Below, one piece after another: positions 11,320 through 23,275 of a DNA stretch of 64,000 bases. The DNA lies in assembly GCF_017591425.1 (NCBI RefSeq), contig NW_024467119.1, positions 26,137,001 to 26,201,000 of the forward strand, read 5' to 3'. The notes below the pieces were generated by a model, which saw only the letters and a program-made list of their open reading frames with translations, was not told where the DNA came from and searched no databases. The position numbers were made by a program, and so were the translations under genes. Position 1 is the first letter of the stretch, and each line of letters begins with the position of its first letter. The stretch comes from Ochotona curzoniae. Its lineage: Eukaryota; Chordata; Mammalia; Lagomorpha; Ochotonidae.

Positions 11320-11650
11320 GATGCATTCTCTGCTGTCTACAGGACAGAGGAAAACTTACAGGGTATTCCAACCCCAACCCCCTTCCTTCCAAAACTGGCC
11401 CAATTTCTGCAACCTTATCATCCTCTGCCCTCCCTCCTGCCCCTCCCTGACACAGCAACAGCAACGCCCTGCAGCCCAACACTTCTCTCCTGCTGTGAAC
11501 CTTGCCAGAGAATATTTTTTCCTTGTTGACCGCCCTTTTCCCTCCTCTGTGGCTCAAGACCCCTTATACCATTATTCAAATCTCAACAAATGCAGCTCTT
11601 CTCAGAAGTCTTTGCTGATATCTTAACCTTCACTCTTTACCTACCACAAA
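11320..11650 (+). repeat. L2 (LINE2) 3' fragment, weak
   Basis: CT-rich 3'-UTR-like sequence with 'ccattattcaaatctcaa..tcagaagtctttgctga', which resembles the 'caagtctcagctcaaatgtc..agaagccttccctga' part of L2. Diverged. Confidence 0.4.
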
Positions 11651-12355
11651 CTCCTAGCTTTCGTGCCTATCAAGTCATGAGGCTGGAGAGGATTAAGAGG
11701 AATGTTTGCTTGTTTGAGCAGAAAGGCAGCCAAAAGATAATTACTGAAACAGAGAACTATGAAGAACTCAGCCATGGTTGCAGCTGGCAAGACTTCCTCT
11801 TACATCTGCCAATGAGAGCTATCCCCAAACTTTGCACCATCTGACGGGTTCTCTCCTTATTGTTGATGAGTGGACTTTTACTGAGTCCACAAAGATACGT
11901 TCACTAGTTAACATTTCAAAAAGTCCAAAGGAAACCACATATTTGCTCATGGGAAGTGCGTGAAGGACTACTCTGCTTTGGGCCTTTCTGGAGCTTATGC
12001 CAATTCACAGTGCTAACACTAGTTAGCACATGCTGATCAGGAAGTCTAGCAGTGTTTGATTAGTTTAAGAATAAGAAAACAAGTTCTTGTTTAACTGTGG
12101 TCTGTTTAGAAAAGGAACTGTTTCAAAAACACAGAGTCCAAAAGAGAAGGGGAAAACAAAATAATAATCTAAGACACACACAGGCAACCTCACAGTGAAA
12201 TCAAGGACTTCCCCGGGTGCTCCCTTAGACTGAGCCAACGGTAAACTCTTGCAAAGACTGAGCTACACAGAATGAACTGAGGAGATTATAAACTCCCTAA
12301 GGCTCCAAGTCACAGCCCAGGTGGCTTAGTCACAGCCAAGTTTGAGACCTCTGCT
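11651..12355. other. Non-coding stretch, nothing recognised
   Basis: No supported gene or repeat found. Confidence 0.5.
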
Positions 12356-12509
12356 TCAGCACTTTGATGCTCACACTAAGGGTTCCAGAGCAGCAGCTGC
12401 CCTGAACACAAGCTGCATTGTAGAATGCACTTGGCTGCGCCACCCAGAGCTACTGAATCTAAGAATTCCTTGGTGACTCATGGTTTCACTACAGGCTGAG
12501 AAGCACTGC
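12356..12509 (+). repeat. MER5A-like hAT-Charlie element
   Basis: Collinear with the MER5A consensus as remembered: 'cagcac..tgatgctcac', 'cagagcagcagc', 'ctactgaatctaagaattcc', ending 'gctgagaagcactgca' (consensus gtttgagaaccactg). Nonautonomous, ancient. Confidence 0.6.
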
Positions 12510-13065
12510 ATTATAAATGCATGACATTTTGGAATTCCACAAACACTCCAAGATAAGTGAACAACATTATTCTCCATATTTGTCTAAAACATTGATCTCT
12601 CCACCAATATTTTGTTGTGGTCTTCTATAAGTATGGAATTTTCCCATTCTTTCAAATCATCTCCAAATTTTCCTAAATACACAAAAGGAGTGGGGAAATA
12701 ATTCTCATTCTCTGCAAGAATTTCTTTTCTTTTTGTGGAAAAAATTACATATGCAAATAAGCCATAATGATCAGTAAATTACAGCTCGCTCTTACACTAG
12801 GACCTGGTCTCCCCACACATAAAAGACGTTATGTCAACTGTTAGCATTTTCCGTGATGTCTGGCCTGTCCTAAGTGTGCTGTTGCTTCTCCTCTCAAATT
12901 TTGGACCCAAATAATTAAAAAATGAATATAGGGTATAATGTTAAATTCCATTTGAGTACAGAGGCTGTCTTCCAAAAAGTCCCTTAAGTTTCGCTTCAGA
13001 TTACTTGTCATGGGCTTTGCTTCCTACCTAAATCACATGCAAAACAGGAAGATTAAAACTAAATC
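12510..13065. other. Non-coding stretch, nothing recognised
   Basis: AT-rich with no supported feature. Confidence 0.5.
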
Positions 13066-13315
13066 AGAAGCGGGTATTGTGCCTAGAGGTTAAGGTGTCC
13101 CTGTTGCAAATGGTAGTACTTAGGTTTGATTCCCATTCTCAACTCTGGTTCTCAATTTCATCTTCTGGTCAACGCAGACCCTAACAGGGAGTGGTAATGG
13201 CTCAAGTAATTGCTTTTCTATCTCATGGAAGTCCTACATTGAGTTACTAGTTCTTGCTTCTGGCCCTGGGCTACTTGCAGACATTTAAGGAATGAACCAA
13301 CAAACTGAAGTTCTT
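13066..13315 (+). repeat. CSINE, old and diverged
   Basis: 'gcgggtattgtgcctagaggttaag' head, decayed body, 'ggaatgaaccaacaaactgaag' near the end. Tail lost. Confidence 0.7.
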
Positions 13316-13507
13316 AATGTGTGATTCCAGGAAAGAACTAAGTAAAGCTAACATACACTCAACATATATTACGTCTAAAATACCTATGGAACTTTGGAGA
13401 GAAAATTGTTTTTTTTTTTTCCATTTTTTATTTTCTAAGAACTTACTTAATCAGAGAAAGGGCCACTGTATTTTTCAATTGTAAATATCCTGAAAATGTA
13501 CCAGATC

Positions 13508-13805
13508 TGGGGCCAGCATTGTGGCACAGTGAGTAAAGCCACTGCCTGTAATGCCTGAATCCCATATGGGCACTGACTGCTCTACATTTGCTCCAGCTTC
13601 CTACTAATGGATTGGGAAAGCAGTAGAAGATGGTCAAAGTGCTTGGTACCCTGACATCCACATGTGAGACCCTGATGAAGCTCCTGGTGTCAGCCTGGCT
13701 CAACCTTAACCATTGTAGTCATCTCGGGAATGAACTGTAGGTAGAAGATTTCTATCTTTGTCCCTTTCTCTGTAACTGTCGCAAATAGACAAGTAATCTC
13801 TAAAC
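13508..13805 (+). repeat. CSINE, old
   Basis: 'ggggccagcattgtggcacagtg' head (ancestral form), full body, CT region and short tail. Confidence 0.9.
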
Positions 13806-13819
13806 AAGCACAAAATGTT

Positions 13820-14130
13820 GAGGCTGGCATTGTGACATAGTTGACAAATCCACTGTCAGTGACACTAGCATGCAGTTGGGTGCTGGTTTGAGTCCCAGCT
13901 GCTGGGCTTATTACCCAGCTTCCTGCTAATGGCCTGGGAAAAGCGGTGAAAGATGCTGGAAGGCCTCTGCTACTCTACTGGGAGACCTAGATGAAGCTCT
14001 TGGTGACAGCTTCACCGTGGCCCTGTGGTAGATGGCTGTGGTAGACATCTGGGGAGAGAATCAACAGATGGACAATCTCTTTCTGTCTTTCCTTCCTCCA
14101 ACTCTGACCTCTTTTTAAAATCTGATTAAT
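13820..14130 (+). repeat. CSINE, old
   Basis: 'gaggctggcattgtgacatagttg' head, body and 'ctctgacctctttttaaaatc' end. In tandem with the previous copy but an independent insertion. Confidence 0.88.
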
Positions 14131-14279
14131 AACCGGTTACACACTGCCATGATCAAGATCTATACATTACTGAACTGATAAAACCCCTTCCAGGCATTAC
14201 GGTTAAGGATTAATTTAAGGAAAATACATACAGATGTTATGACAATAGTGGCCTATTTTTTTACTTGGTTAATTTTTTG

Positions 14280-14522
14280 CTTGTTTGTTTTAAAGATTTA
14301 TATGCAGCAACAGCCAATGCTGGCCCAGGCCCAAGCCCAGAACAACATTCAGGTCTCCAACATGGGTGGCAGAGGTCCCACCAAGCCATCTTCCATTGGT
14401 TTCCCAGGAAAATTAGCAGGGAGTTACACCAAATGTGGAGCAGCTGGGGCTCAGACCAGTGCCCACAAAGGATGCCAACATTGCGGATGTTACCTTATTC
14501 TGAGGTGCCACAATGCCAACTC
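14280..14522 (-). repeat. CSINE, old, partial
   Basis: Reverse orientation: 'ttgttttaaagatttatatg', then a shortened body and a decayed head ending 'aggtgccacaatgcc'. Confidence 0.8.
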
Positions 14523-14887
14523 TGTAATACAGTTTTTGAGGTTCATGCTATTTCTTAAGTTTTCAGAAAGAAGGAAGTTTTCCTTGCTAATTCAATTAGA
14601 ATTTGCTTAAGCAAGAACTGACAGCTGGAAGCAGAGTTCTCAGCTGCCAGATGTAGGCACCAGCACCTGGCAAAGCTGTCTAGCCTCAGGCCTTCTAATG
14701 CCTAACAACTTAATGTGTCCCTTCACTTTGACTTGGAAATTCACATAGAGATGATTGTCTCCCACTTATTATTTGTTCACTAAGTACACTTGAGACATTT
14801 ATGCTTAAGACATTTAGTAACAGTCTTAGATACCAAAATTTAAGCACAATGACAGAAAAGGAGTGTAATTTTGTGAGTAATATGAAT

Positions 14888-15128
14888 TTACTGAACACTC
14901 ACAATACACCTGAACCCGTCCGAAGTGCTTCACCCATATTAAACAAACCCCCATCACAAGTCTGAAGCCAAGAACAGTATTACCATCCTTGCATTACAGA
15001 TAAGAAAAATGAAGCCCTGAGAAGATGGATAATTTTCTCAAAGTCATGCAGCTGGTAAGTGGTAGAACTGAGATATGATGCTGACACTCTGGCCCCAGAG
15101 TCCATCATGTTAACCACTCTGCTATGCA
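14888..15128 (-). repeat. MIR SINE, near full length
   Basis: Reverse-strand MIR. 'gaacactcacaatacacc', 'cattacagataagaaaaatgaagcc', 'tcaaagtcatgcagctggta' and 'ccagagtccatcatgttaacc' follow in consensus order. Confidence 0.85.
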
Positions 15129-15424
15129 CCATGTCTGGAGAAGCTATGGGTATTTTCTAACAGAAGCAGTTTTGGAATCCTGGCTTTATGGTCTTTCTGG
15201 AAAATATTTTTTTTTTCTGATACCTAGATAGGTCTCACTTTTGCACTTGCAAATTTAACATCACTCATAAGCTTAGGTAGCAAGCTTTTGGCAAATGCAA
15301 GTAGTGATATATTGGTATAGTTAGCTGTTTTGGTTTTCTCTAGAGATATTTGAGATTTGAAAGAAAGTTAACATCTAGGATGAGAGCAGGTACAATAGTC
15401 TAGTAACTAGAGATAAGGATGTTG

Positions 15425-15740
15425 TGGCCAGCATTGTGGCACAAATTAAACCGTTTCCCTTGAAGCCAGCCTCTGTATTGAGTGCCTATTTAAATGCTGC
15501 CTGTTCCATTTCTCATCTGGCTCCCTGCTAGTGCATCTTGGACGATGGCAGAAGGCAGCACAAGTACTTGGAACCCTGTCACCCATGTGGGAGACTCAAA
15601 TGGAGTTACTCCTGGCTTTGACCTGACCTAACCCTGGCCATTGCTGCCATTTCAGAGAGTGATTCTACAGATCCAACATATCACTCCCTCTCTCCCTGAA
15701 ATCTGCCTTTCATATACATAAATAAACCTTTTCAAAAGCC
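15425..15740 (+). repeat. CSINE, old
   Basis: 'gtggccagcattgtggcac' head, body, 'ccctctctccctgaaatctgcc' and a tail with AATAAA. Confidence 0.9.
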
Positions 15741-15761
15741 TTAATTATAAAAATTTACAGA

Positions 15762-16036
15762 AGCGCCAGCACTAAGGCATAATGTGTTAAACCCTAGCCT
15801 ACAGAGCCAGCATTTCATATTAATGCCAGTTCAAGTGCCACATGTTCCGCTTCTGACCTAGCTCCCTGCACAAGATGGCACCTGCCACCCTAGATGGAGG
15901 ACCTGCCTCCTGACTGGGCCAAGATACAGAAGATGAGGAGAAAAGATCCAGTGGAGACCAGTGGATAGGAGATCTCTCTCCTTCTCTCCCTCTCTCTAAA
16001 TCTGCCTCTCAAATAAACAACTTTCTCAAAAAATCA
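15762..16036 (+). repeat. CSINE, old, internally shortened
   Basis: 'agcgccagcactaaggcataatg' head, abbreviated body, (TC)-rich part and AAATAAAC tail. Confidence 0.88.
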
Positions 16037-17328
16037 TGGAAAGTAATCCCAAACAAATTTTTAAGGTGGAAAACAACCTTTTGCAATCAATGCATAGTTT
16101 TTGTCATAATACACATTTTTCCATAAACTCTTTTGAAGACCTATAGATTGGTCCCCAAGCAGTTTACCTATTTTTGTCGGTATCAAATAACTGACTCACA
16201 AGATAAAGTAATACCCAGTTTTCTCAACACTCACGCATTTATTTTCAGAGTTCTATCACATTCCTGGGAAATAGACGATCTGGACAGCCTCACACTGCCT
16301 ACATGCAATATGGAAGCCCTAGACTTTCCTGATTAAAGGTTGACGACAGTAGAAACTAGTTACCCACCACTTACTGCCAAGAGACTCCTTTCTCCTTTTC
16401 ACTCATTGCTGGTGGTTGGCAGTGTTGCTCATGTGTAGCACTCTTTCTGTTGGACACTCTAAATTGTCCCTAGGGAACCCTTGGGGTTGAAGAAATCATG
16501 TTCCCCCTGGTTCTATAGCTCTCCCAGATGAATCCCATTGCCTTGAGTCTTCTTCCTGTTTTCTTTGATGTCAAGCAGCTCACCAAAGCTTTTTGGATAT
16601 GGCCAAAGGAGAGGTACCCAGTGGTTCTCCAGAGGGTCTTGCTGTCTCTCACAAGTTATACAGAAAGGACTGGCTAGATCATTACTACTCGATGGCGATG
16701 GGGTTACTGCCTCTGGAGGCCACGTGTAATCAGTTTTCACCTCTTAAAGAATGTTAACTTCCACAGAGGGTGGTCAGCCCGTGGCTGACCCCTGATTCAA
16801 GGCTCATAACTGTTGTGTTCAGATTCTGAACAGAAGGCGGCAAAAGGCCAGGAAAAGCACACAGAGCAGTTTCCTAGATTCAGGGAAGTCTTTAACCTAA
16901 GCCCTTGCAGTTTCTGTCTCTACAGATATAGATATCAAGTGAAGCCTTATCCATAAGCAACACCACTGCAGTGGTGCAGAAACACTGGCTTAGTATTAAG
17001 GCTAGCAGTATTGTGACTTTTTTTTTATCTCCAACTCTTTAAAACTGGAAAACCCAGTCCTTTCTTTTCTTACCTGAGAGGATTAAATGTCTTTCCTGCT
17101 AGCTCTTCATTCTGTTATGTAATATCCAACCCTTCACATTTTTTTTTACTTATTTTTTCCCCCTCGGAATCTTAGTATATTAGACAATCTACAGTCCAAT
17201 GAATCAACATAGTTATGTCTCTCCTTTAAAAAAAAAAAATCTTATAAAATAATGGACTCAGGTACTATCAGTCTTTCTAGCATTATATTATAAAGTCTCT
17301 CACTAGTTTTTCAGCTAATGGTACTTAA
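16037..17328. other. Unique-looking non-coding sequence
   Basis: No repeat recognised over 1.3 kb. No open frame over 75 codons and no convincing splice pair. Confidence 0.5.
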
Positions 17329-17637
17329 CAGGTTAAGTACACCTTTTCCAAAATGCTTGAGCCATAAGTGAAATTTCAGGATATTTGCATATATACAATG
17401 AGAGGTCTTGGAGATTGGAAACCAAGGCTAAACACAGAATTCATTGATGTTTCCTACACACTTTATGCACATAGCCTGAAGGTAATTTTATATCAGATAT
17501 TTCAGGCACCAGTGTTTTGACTGGGACTTGTCACATGAGTCAGGTGTGGAATTTTCCACTTGGTGCATCACGTTCATGTTCTGAATGTTTCAGATCTTGG
17601 AGCACTTCAGATTTTTGAATTAGAGATGCTCTCTGTG
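17329..17637 (+). mobile_element. Ancient nonautonomous Tc1/mariner-type DNA transposon
   Basis: Starts 'caggttaagtac' and continues in order through 'ccaaaatgcttgagcc', 'atttgcatatatacaatgag', 'acacagaattcattgatgtt', 'gcacatagcctgaaggtaat', 'tcaggtgtggaattttcc' and 'cagatcttggagcacttcag', ending in a decayed inverted end. This order matches a mammalian MER element with CAGGTTGAG-type termini that I recall from other mammals; its family name is uncertain. No transposase remains. Confidence 0.65.
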
Positions 17638-18824
17638 AGGCAGCTATTGATAGTCATTATTCAGATAGAAAATGCAAAATTATAATATTCCAATGTTATT
17701 ACTAGATACTAATTTTTCTTTCAAAATCTTGTCCTTGTCAACTGTTCGGTATCCTAAGTTATAGTATGTTAAGAAAACTAGCATAAATGCTTGATTCTAT
17801 CCTTTATTATTTTATTTAAAAATAAATATGAGTTCATTCCCTGCCATTCATCAAAGGTATCACTGGGTTTTGTTGTGGTTGTACTACCATTTTAAATTCA
17901 TGGCCTACACACATTTGATGTAGTTTAATCCACTGCAGTTATCATTTTTTATGCCCCCCTGAACTCTGCCTTAATGAAAACCCTCAAAGTTATTCTGTCC
18001 TTCTGGTATCATTCCAATGCTCTTCTTCAGAGGTCCTGCCATCCTAAACATGAAAAATTTTAAATTTATCTCATGTACTTCCAGACCAAGAACCAGCCAC
18101 TATTCCACAAAGAGGTATGGTTCCTTTAGGGAGAAATGATACATATAACCCTTATGACTGCATCTAGGAGTATACCCAAGATGGACTGGCCACCTTAAGA
18201 GCAAGAGAAGAAAATACCATTTTGAGAAAGACAATACAGTACAGGGCAAGTTTCCAGTAACAATTTCAATTGACAAAGTGAATGATTTTTTTATATTTTA
18301 GCAAAGGGTCTTTGTGAACACAGGGTTAACTTTGCTCTTTCATTGTGACAAAATATCTCCGACAGTTTCTTTCATATGAAATGTCTTTGAGGTACTACTT
18401 AACTGGGATATCTTTATCCTTTTCCCACAACCACTCCTGTCCTGCAAATCAATAAGCTCATCTTGATTAAATCCCTTCTGCTCCAGTCTCCCAAAGTCCT
18501 TTTTTTTTTTCTGTGACTTCATTAGTGCTGTTAAAATTTCATTTCCAGTGTTGTACCTTTTCATCTTTTTCCTATTTCCTTCCTGTTGACTCATTTTTAT
18601 GTAATGGGTCACATGGTATTATCTACCACAAAGAAACAACACAAGTTGCTGCTTTGTATAAACTGAACAGCAAATACTGAGGAAACAGTCACCAATAGGT
18701 TCTCAGAGAGGTTATATGACTGGCCACTAATCATGAAGTACACGTGCTATTTATACAGTACTGCGGTACAACTGTGAACATTGAGTTTATGTTTTATCAA
18801 ATTTATTGCACTGAAAACATTGTG
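17638..18824. other. Unique-looking AT-rich non-coding sequence
   Basis: No repeat or exon identified. Confidence 0.5.
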
Positions 18825-18827
18825 ATG

Positions 18828-18946
18828 GGCCCAGCAATGGTAGCCTAATGGTTAAAGTCCTTGCATGGCACACAGCGGCATCTCATATGAGATCTGCTTT
18901 TCCAATAAAAATAAGTACAATTTATTAAAAAAACAAAAAAAAAGCA
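18828..18946 (+). repeat. Internally deleted CSINE (head joined to tail)
   Basis: 'gggcccagcaatggtagcctaatggttaaag' head runs about 75 bp to 'catctcatatgag' and then jumps to the final 'atctgcttttccaataaaaata' and A-rich tail, missing about 200 bp of body. Short direct repeats (acattgtg / gcattgtg) flank it. Confidence 0.8.
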
Positions 18947-19080
18947 TTGTGCTAACTGAAATGTGAGCCATTGTGTTGGGAGATCATGCTATTCAAACCA
19001 TAAAACAGAAATGTATGCATATCCTAATTGTACAAAACAAGTTTTGCTGATAATTTCTCTTGGTAAAGATAAATCACCAA

Positions 19081-19268
19081 TAACTATTGGAACCACTTGA
19101 TCGAGTATCTCAGAGCATGCCCCACATCTGGGACTTAGGGTGGGCGGGAAACTGGGTGGGGCTTCTTCCTCTATATCCCCCTTTAGGCCTTGAACCTTTT
19201 TTACCCCCAATTAAATTTGTAAGGATTGTCAAAATTAAATTTAAAAAAAAAATGTAAAAAAAAAAAAA
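19081..19268 (+). repeat. Element B retroposon, 5'-truncated, copy 1
   Basis: 188-bp insert ending in poly(A), flanked by a perfect 16-bp duplication aaagataaatcaccaa (19065-19080 and 19269-19284). The body ('cagagcatgccccacatc', 'gggaaactgggtggggcttc', 'ccttgaacc', 'aattaaatttgtaaggattg') matches the 3' ends at about 20867, 27630 and 58350. Probably a lagomorph L1-type 3' UTR. Confidence 0.8.
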
Positions 19269-19349
19269 AAAGATAAATCACCAAATTTAAACACTGTGGC
19301 TTTCAAATTTCAAGGTATTTCTATCCTCAGTTATAATTTTATAATGTTG

Positions 19350-19667
19350 GGCCCAGTGGCGTGGCCTAGTTGCTAAAGTCCTCGCCTTGAATGCGCCAGG
19401 GCGTCGGTTCATGTCCCAGCAGCTCCACTTTCCATCCAGCTCCCTGCTTGTGGCCTAGGACAGCAGTCAAGGATGGCTCAATGCCTTGGGACCCTGCACC
19501 CGTGTGGGAGACCTAGAGGAAGTTCCTGGTTCCTGGCTTCAGATTGGCTCATCTCCAGCTGTTGTCACTTGGGGAGTGACCCATTGGACGGAAGATCTTC
19601 CTCTCTGTCTCTCCTTCTCTCTGTACATCTGACTTTGCAATACAAATAAATAAATATTAAAAGAAAA
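19350..19667 (+). repeat. CSINE, intact with target-site duplication
   Basis: Perfect 11-bp duplication ttataatgttg at 19339-19349 and 19668-19678. Confidence 0.93.
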
Positions 19668-19872
19668 TTATAATGTTGCACCATACTTAATAGTTCCAAA
19701 GCCAGACCTAATACAAGGGATGTTCATGATAGTCTAGTTTTGGTTCATCCTCCTATTAACTACTTTTCTTTCAATACAAATACATATATGAGGGTATTTC
19801 AAAATAAGCTGTGACAAAATGAAATTAAAACACAAGCTTATTTGGGTGCAAACAATCTTTTTATATAAAGGC

Positions 19873-20188
19873 ATACTGGGTCAGCATGACAGCCTAGTGG
19901 CTAAAGTCTTCCCCTTACACATGCCAGGATGGCATATGGATACCAGCTCATATCCCAGCTGCTCCACTTCCCATCCAGCTCCCTACCTGTGACCTGGGAA
20001 AGCCATAGAGGATGGCCCAAAGCCTTGGGACCCTGCACCCATGTGGGAGACCTGAAGGAGGCTCCTGGCTTCAGATCAGCTCAGCTCCAGCCACTGTAGC
20101 TGCTTGGAGAGTGAAACAGCAGATGGAACATCTTTCTCTTTCTAAATCCTTGACTTCTCAATAAAAATATTTTAAAACAAAATTTAAG
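19873..20188 (+). repeat. CSINE, intact
   Basis: 'gggtcagcatgacagcctagtggctaaag' head, full body and 'aataaaaatattttaaaac' tail. Confidence 0.9.
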
Positions 20189-20311
20189 CATGTTATTTTC
20201 ATATTTTCTTTAATGAACTAAAGATAATAGGGCCATATGTACTAGAAACAAGGTTGATTGCCTCTTGTAAGTATGTAACATTACACTGTGATGAAATACC
20301 ATACTTGTTTT

Positions 20312-20649
20312 TGTTTTTTTTTTTTAGGATGTATTTATTTTTATTGCAAAGTTAGATATACAGAGAGGAGGAGAGACAGAGAGAAAGATCTTCTGTCCAA
20401 TGGGTCACTCCCCAAGTGACAGCAGCTGGAGATAAGCCAATCTGAAGCCAGGAGCCAGGAACTTCCTCCAGGTCTCCCCCATGGGTACAGGGTCCCAAGG
20501 ATTTGGGTTGTCCTTAACTACTGTCCCAGGTCACAAGCAGGGAGCTGGATGGGTAGCAGGGCCACCGGATTAGAACTGGTGACCATATGGGATCCCGGCA
20601 CATGCAGGGCAAGGACTTTAACCACTACGGTATCGTGCCAGGTCCCAAA
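20312..20649 (-). repeat. CSINE, intact with target-site duplication
   Basis: Reverse orientation starting in a T-run. Flanked by acttgtttt (about 20303-20311 and 20650-20658). Confidence 0.9.
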
Positions 20650-20658
20650 CTTGTTTTA

Positions 20659-20867
20659 AAATTACAAATTTCTCCGGAACCTGGGGAGGGTGGGAAATTG
20701 GGTGGGCCTTCTCCCTTAATACCCCCCTTTAAACATGAAGGAAACAATATGGAAAAAATACTAGTCTTACCCACTTTCCTGCAGCCCTTGAAACTTTTTA
20801 CCCTAATTAACTGTGTAAAGATTGTCAAAATATAATTTTAAAAAATGAAAAAAAATTATATATTTCA
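20659..20867 (+). repeat. Element B retroposon fragment, copy 2
   Basis: 'ggagggtgggaaattgggtg', 'aacatgaaggaaacaatatgg' and 'cttacccactttcctgcagcccttg' are nearly identical to the copy at about 27505-27615. It ends 'taattaactgtgtaaagattg' and A-rich, and is sandwiched between two minus-strand CSINEs. Confidence 0.75.
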
Positions 20868-21110
20868 CTTGAAAGGCAGAGGAAGGAAGTGAGAAAGATA
20901 CTGTTCATCTGCTGGTTCACTTCCCAAAATGCTTGCAATAGTAGGGGTTGTGCTAGGCAGAAACCAGGGGTCGGGTCTCTTACGTGGGCAGCAGAGAGCC
21001 TAGTACTTGAGCCATGGCTTACTGCCTCACAAGGTGCACATTAGCATGGCGATCAGAATATGGAGGAGCTGGAACTGTCTCCTAATCACTGTGCCAAATG
21101 CCAACATCTA
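20868..21110 (-). repeat. CSINE, old
   Basis: 'cacttgaaaggcagaggaagg', 'catctgctggttcacttccc' and 'tcactgtgccaaatgcc' in reverse order of the element. Confidence 0.8.
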
Positions 21111-22505
21111 GACTTTAACACACACAAAAGACCCAAAAACTCCACTCTGTTTTTTCTGTATTGATGCTTTGACTTTCTCTACTCTTTTGCAATTATGCGT
21201 GGCCTATAACATATAGTCTTGTGGACAGCTTTTCCTTATTTCTGCCAATGTATCTGGGAGATTAATTCCTACAAGTGAGTTTGCTAGGTAACAGGTTAAG
21301 TGCCAAGTGAGCTTGCTATGCACTGTTGCTTCCTCTCATGAGGCAGCACCACTTCGTTCACACTAGCTTATGTTCAGGAAAACAGGACTTTTCCCCCTGT
21401 TGTCTTATCAATGAACCACGCCATCAGCCTTTTGATTTTCACCACTCTGACAAGATGGAATTGTTAAATGCAGTCTGTGTGTGTTTGCATATTAAAGGAG
21501 CACTTCAATACCATGTAACTGTTCTGATAGATTTGATATTTTAGAATCGGAGTTTTTTTTTTAAAATGTCCACAGGTAAAAAGAACTTTAAACATATTCT
21601 TAAAATCAGAGTGATAAAAAATCCTCCGACTCTACAGACTTCACTCCTCAGAGTTAGAGTTGATTTAATTAACCTGTATTTGTGTGAGGGGCTTTGGTGT
21701 ACCAGGATCAGCTTCCATGTACTAACAGAGGCTCAGGCACCAAAGTATGTCAGAGTCCCAGACAAGTATTCGTGGTCTCTGGAGTGCAAAGACCCCTGGA
21801 GTTCACAGGGCCTTAGTCAAGCTTCAAACAGAGAACATTCCATTAGGTAAAAATGTGTTCCAGTGTTTCGAAATGGTCTGAGTAAAGAGTTATATATAAG
21901 TGGTTACAGCAGAACAAATCTGCTACCTTTTAAATGAATGAGCAAGTTAATTAACTAATGAAGGAGGAGGTGTTATATGGAGTACGCTACAGGTGCCAGA
22001 GAATTACGATGAGAAAAGCAGAGGCAGATTGACCAAAAGCTTGAGAACGTAGCTGTAATAAAACCTGTGACCAGGCACCCCTCGTCAAACATAATATCAA
22101 GCACTGCCTATGGAGGTAATCCAACAGAAAGCAACCAGAGTCCAAGAAGGCATTTCGGCCAGGGACAGGTGCATATCCCTTTCTCACAAAGGTGGAATCA
22201 TTCCTGCCAGGGATTAAAATCTGAGACACAATCAGGCTTGTTATGCAACTGTACACTGTGTAAATGACTAGCCAATTCAGTGAACAGAATAACGAAAATC
22301 CAGCTGCCAGCCAAAGGGATATTGTTTTACTTTAATTATGAGGTTCTTTGATCAAAGTAATTGCACATCACACACACAAAAAAATCCAATACAACTAAAC
22401 CACTTCACAGCCTATTTCATTAAACCTATCAACAACCATTTACACTTGCCCTTCCACCTACAATTCAGACTACCTGCGTCAACACAACCAGGGCAGAGTA
22501 CACAC
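21111..22505. other. Non-coding stretch, no gene seen
   Basis: Unique-looking sequence with scattered frames under 95 codons. No splice pair or repeat recognised. Confidence 0.5.
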
Positions 22506-22582
22506 CTGACTCAACTTTCTTGCCCACAGCTCCATGTACAGTAGGCACTCAATAAATACGTGCTGCATGAAAGAATGAAAAC
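22506..22582 (+). repeat. L2 or MIR 3' end fragment
   Basis: 'cagctccatgtacagtaggcactcaataaatacgtgctgcatgaaagaatgaa'-type sequence matches the shared L2/MIR 3' end (cagtaggcgctcaataaatg). Confidence 0.6.
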
Positions 22583-22964
22583 ACCCACCTGTTGCAACAT
22601 GCCAAGACATTTCTATGGAAAGACTTTTCTCCTGAATTCTAAGTTAAGGCAACTCCCTTGTAAACCCATCAAACTCAACCAACATGTCAGGGGTGCCCAG
22701 AGCAGGCTGGTGATTGGCACTATGCTTGCCACTGGGGAGTAAAGGTGAGTAACAATCCTGAATGGCCCCAGGGAGCTCCTCCGGGACAGCCGAAGAAATG
22801 CAATGTGGAGATAAAGAGCTGTGGGAACGCAGGTGAAGAACAAGCAATTATGCAGGGACAGGGTAAAGTGAGGTCAGAAATTAACAGAAAAGCAGTTCCA
22901 GCCCATTTCATCTTCACAGGAATGGCATTTCCTGTAAACGTAAGTTTGAAAGGCAGAAGGACCA

Positions 22965-23122
22965 GACTCTGTGCCACTGTCCATGCTCGCAATGACAGAC
23001 ATATAACTGTTTACAAAGAACTATGCTACAGTAATTATATAGGGGAGCTCAGTGGGGGAAGATGAGGGCTTGTGGAGGGGGAAAGGGAAATCTCAGGGCC
23101 TATGGAACTGTATCATAAAATG

Positions 23123-23167
<45 letters not shown>

Positions 23168-23171
23168 CCCA
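22965..23171 (+). repeat. L1-type 3' end (family A), 5'-truncated, with target-site duplication
   Basis: A 17-bp duplication gaaaggcagaagga[c/t]ca lies at 22948-22964 and 23172-23188. The insert begins 'gactctgtgccactgtccatgc' and ends 'tatggaactgtatcataaaatg' plus a TAA-rich tail. It is collinear with the minus-strand insert at 40111-40827, so both come from one LINE-like 3' UTR. Confidence 0.85.
23122..23166. repeat. (AAT)n microsatellite grown from a LINE tail
   Basis: About 14 AAT units directly after the L1-like 3' end. Confidence 0.95.
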
Positions 23172-23275
23172 GAAAGGCAGAAGGATCAAATTAGTCTGCC
23201 ACAAATAAGCCTCCATGGGTACAAAATCAGCCAAAGCTGATTTCCAAGAAAGACAAGACCCTCAAGCCCACATCA

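Noticed and set aside
22720..23065. Overlapping frames of 90-106 codons on both strands
   Set aside because: No domain; part lies in the L1-type insert; both strands are open by chance.
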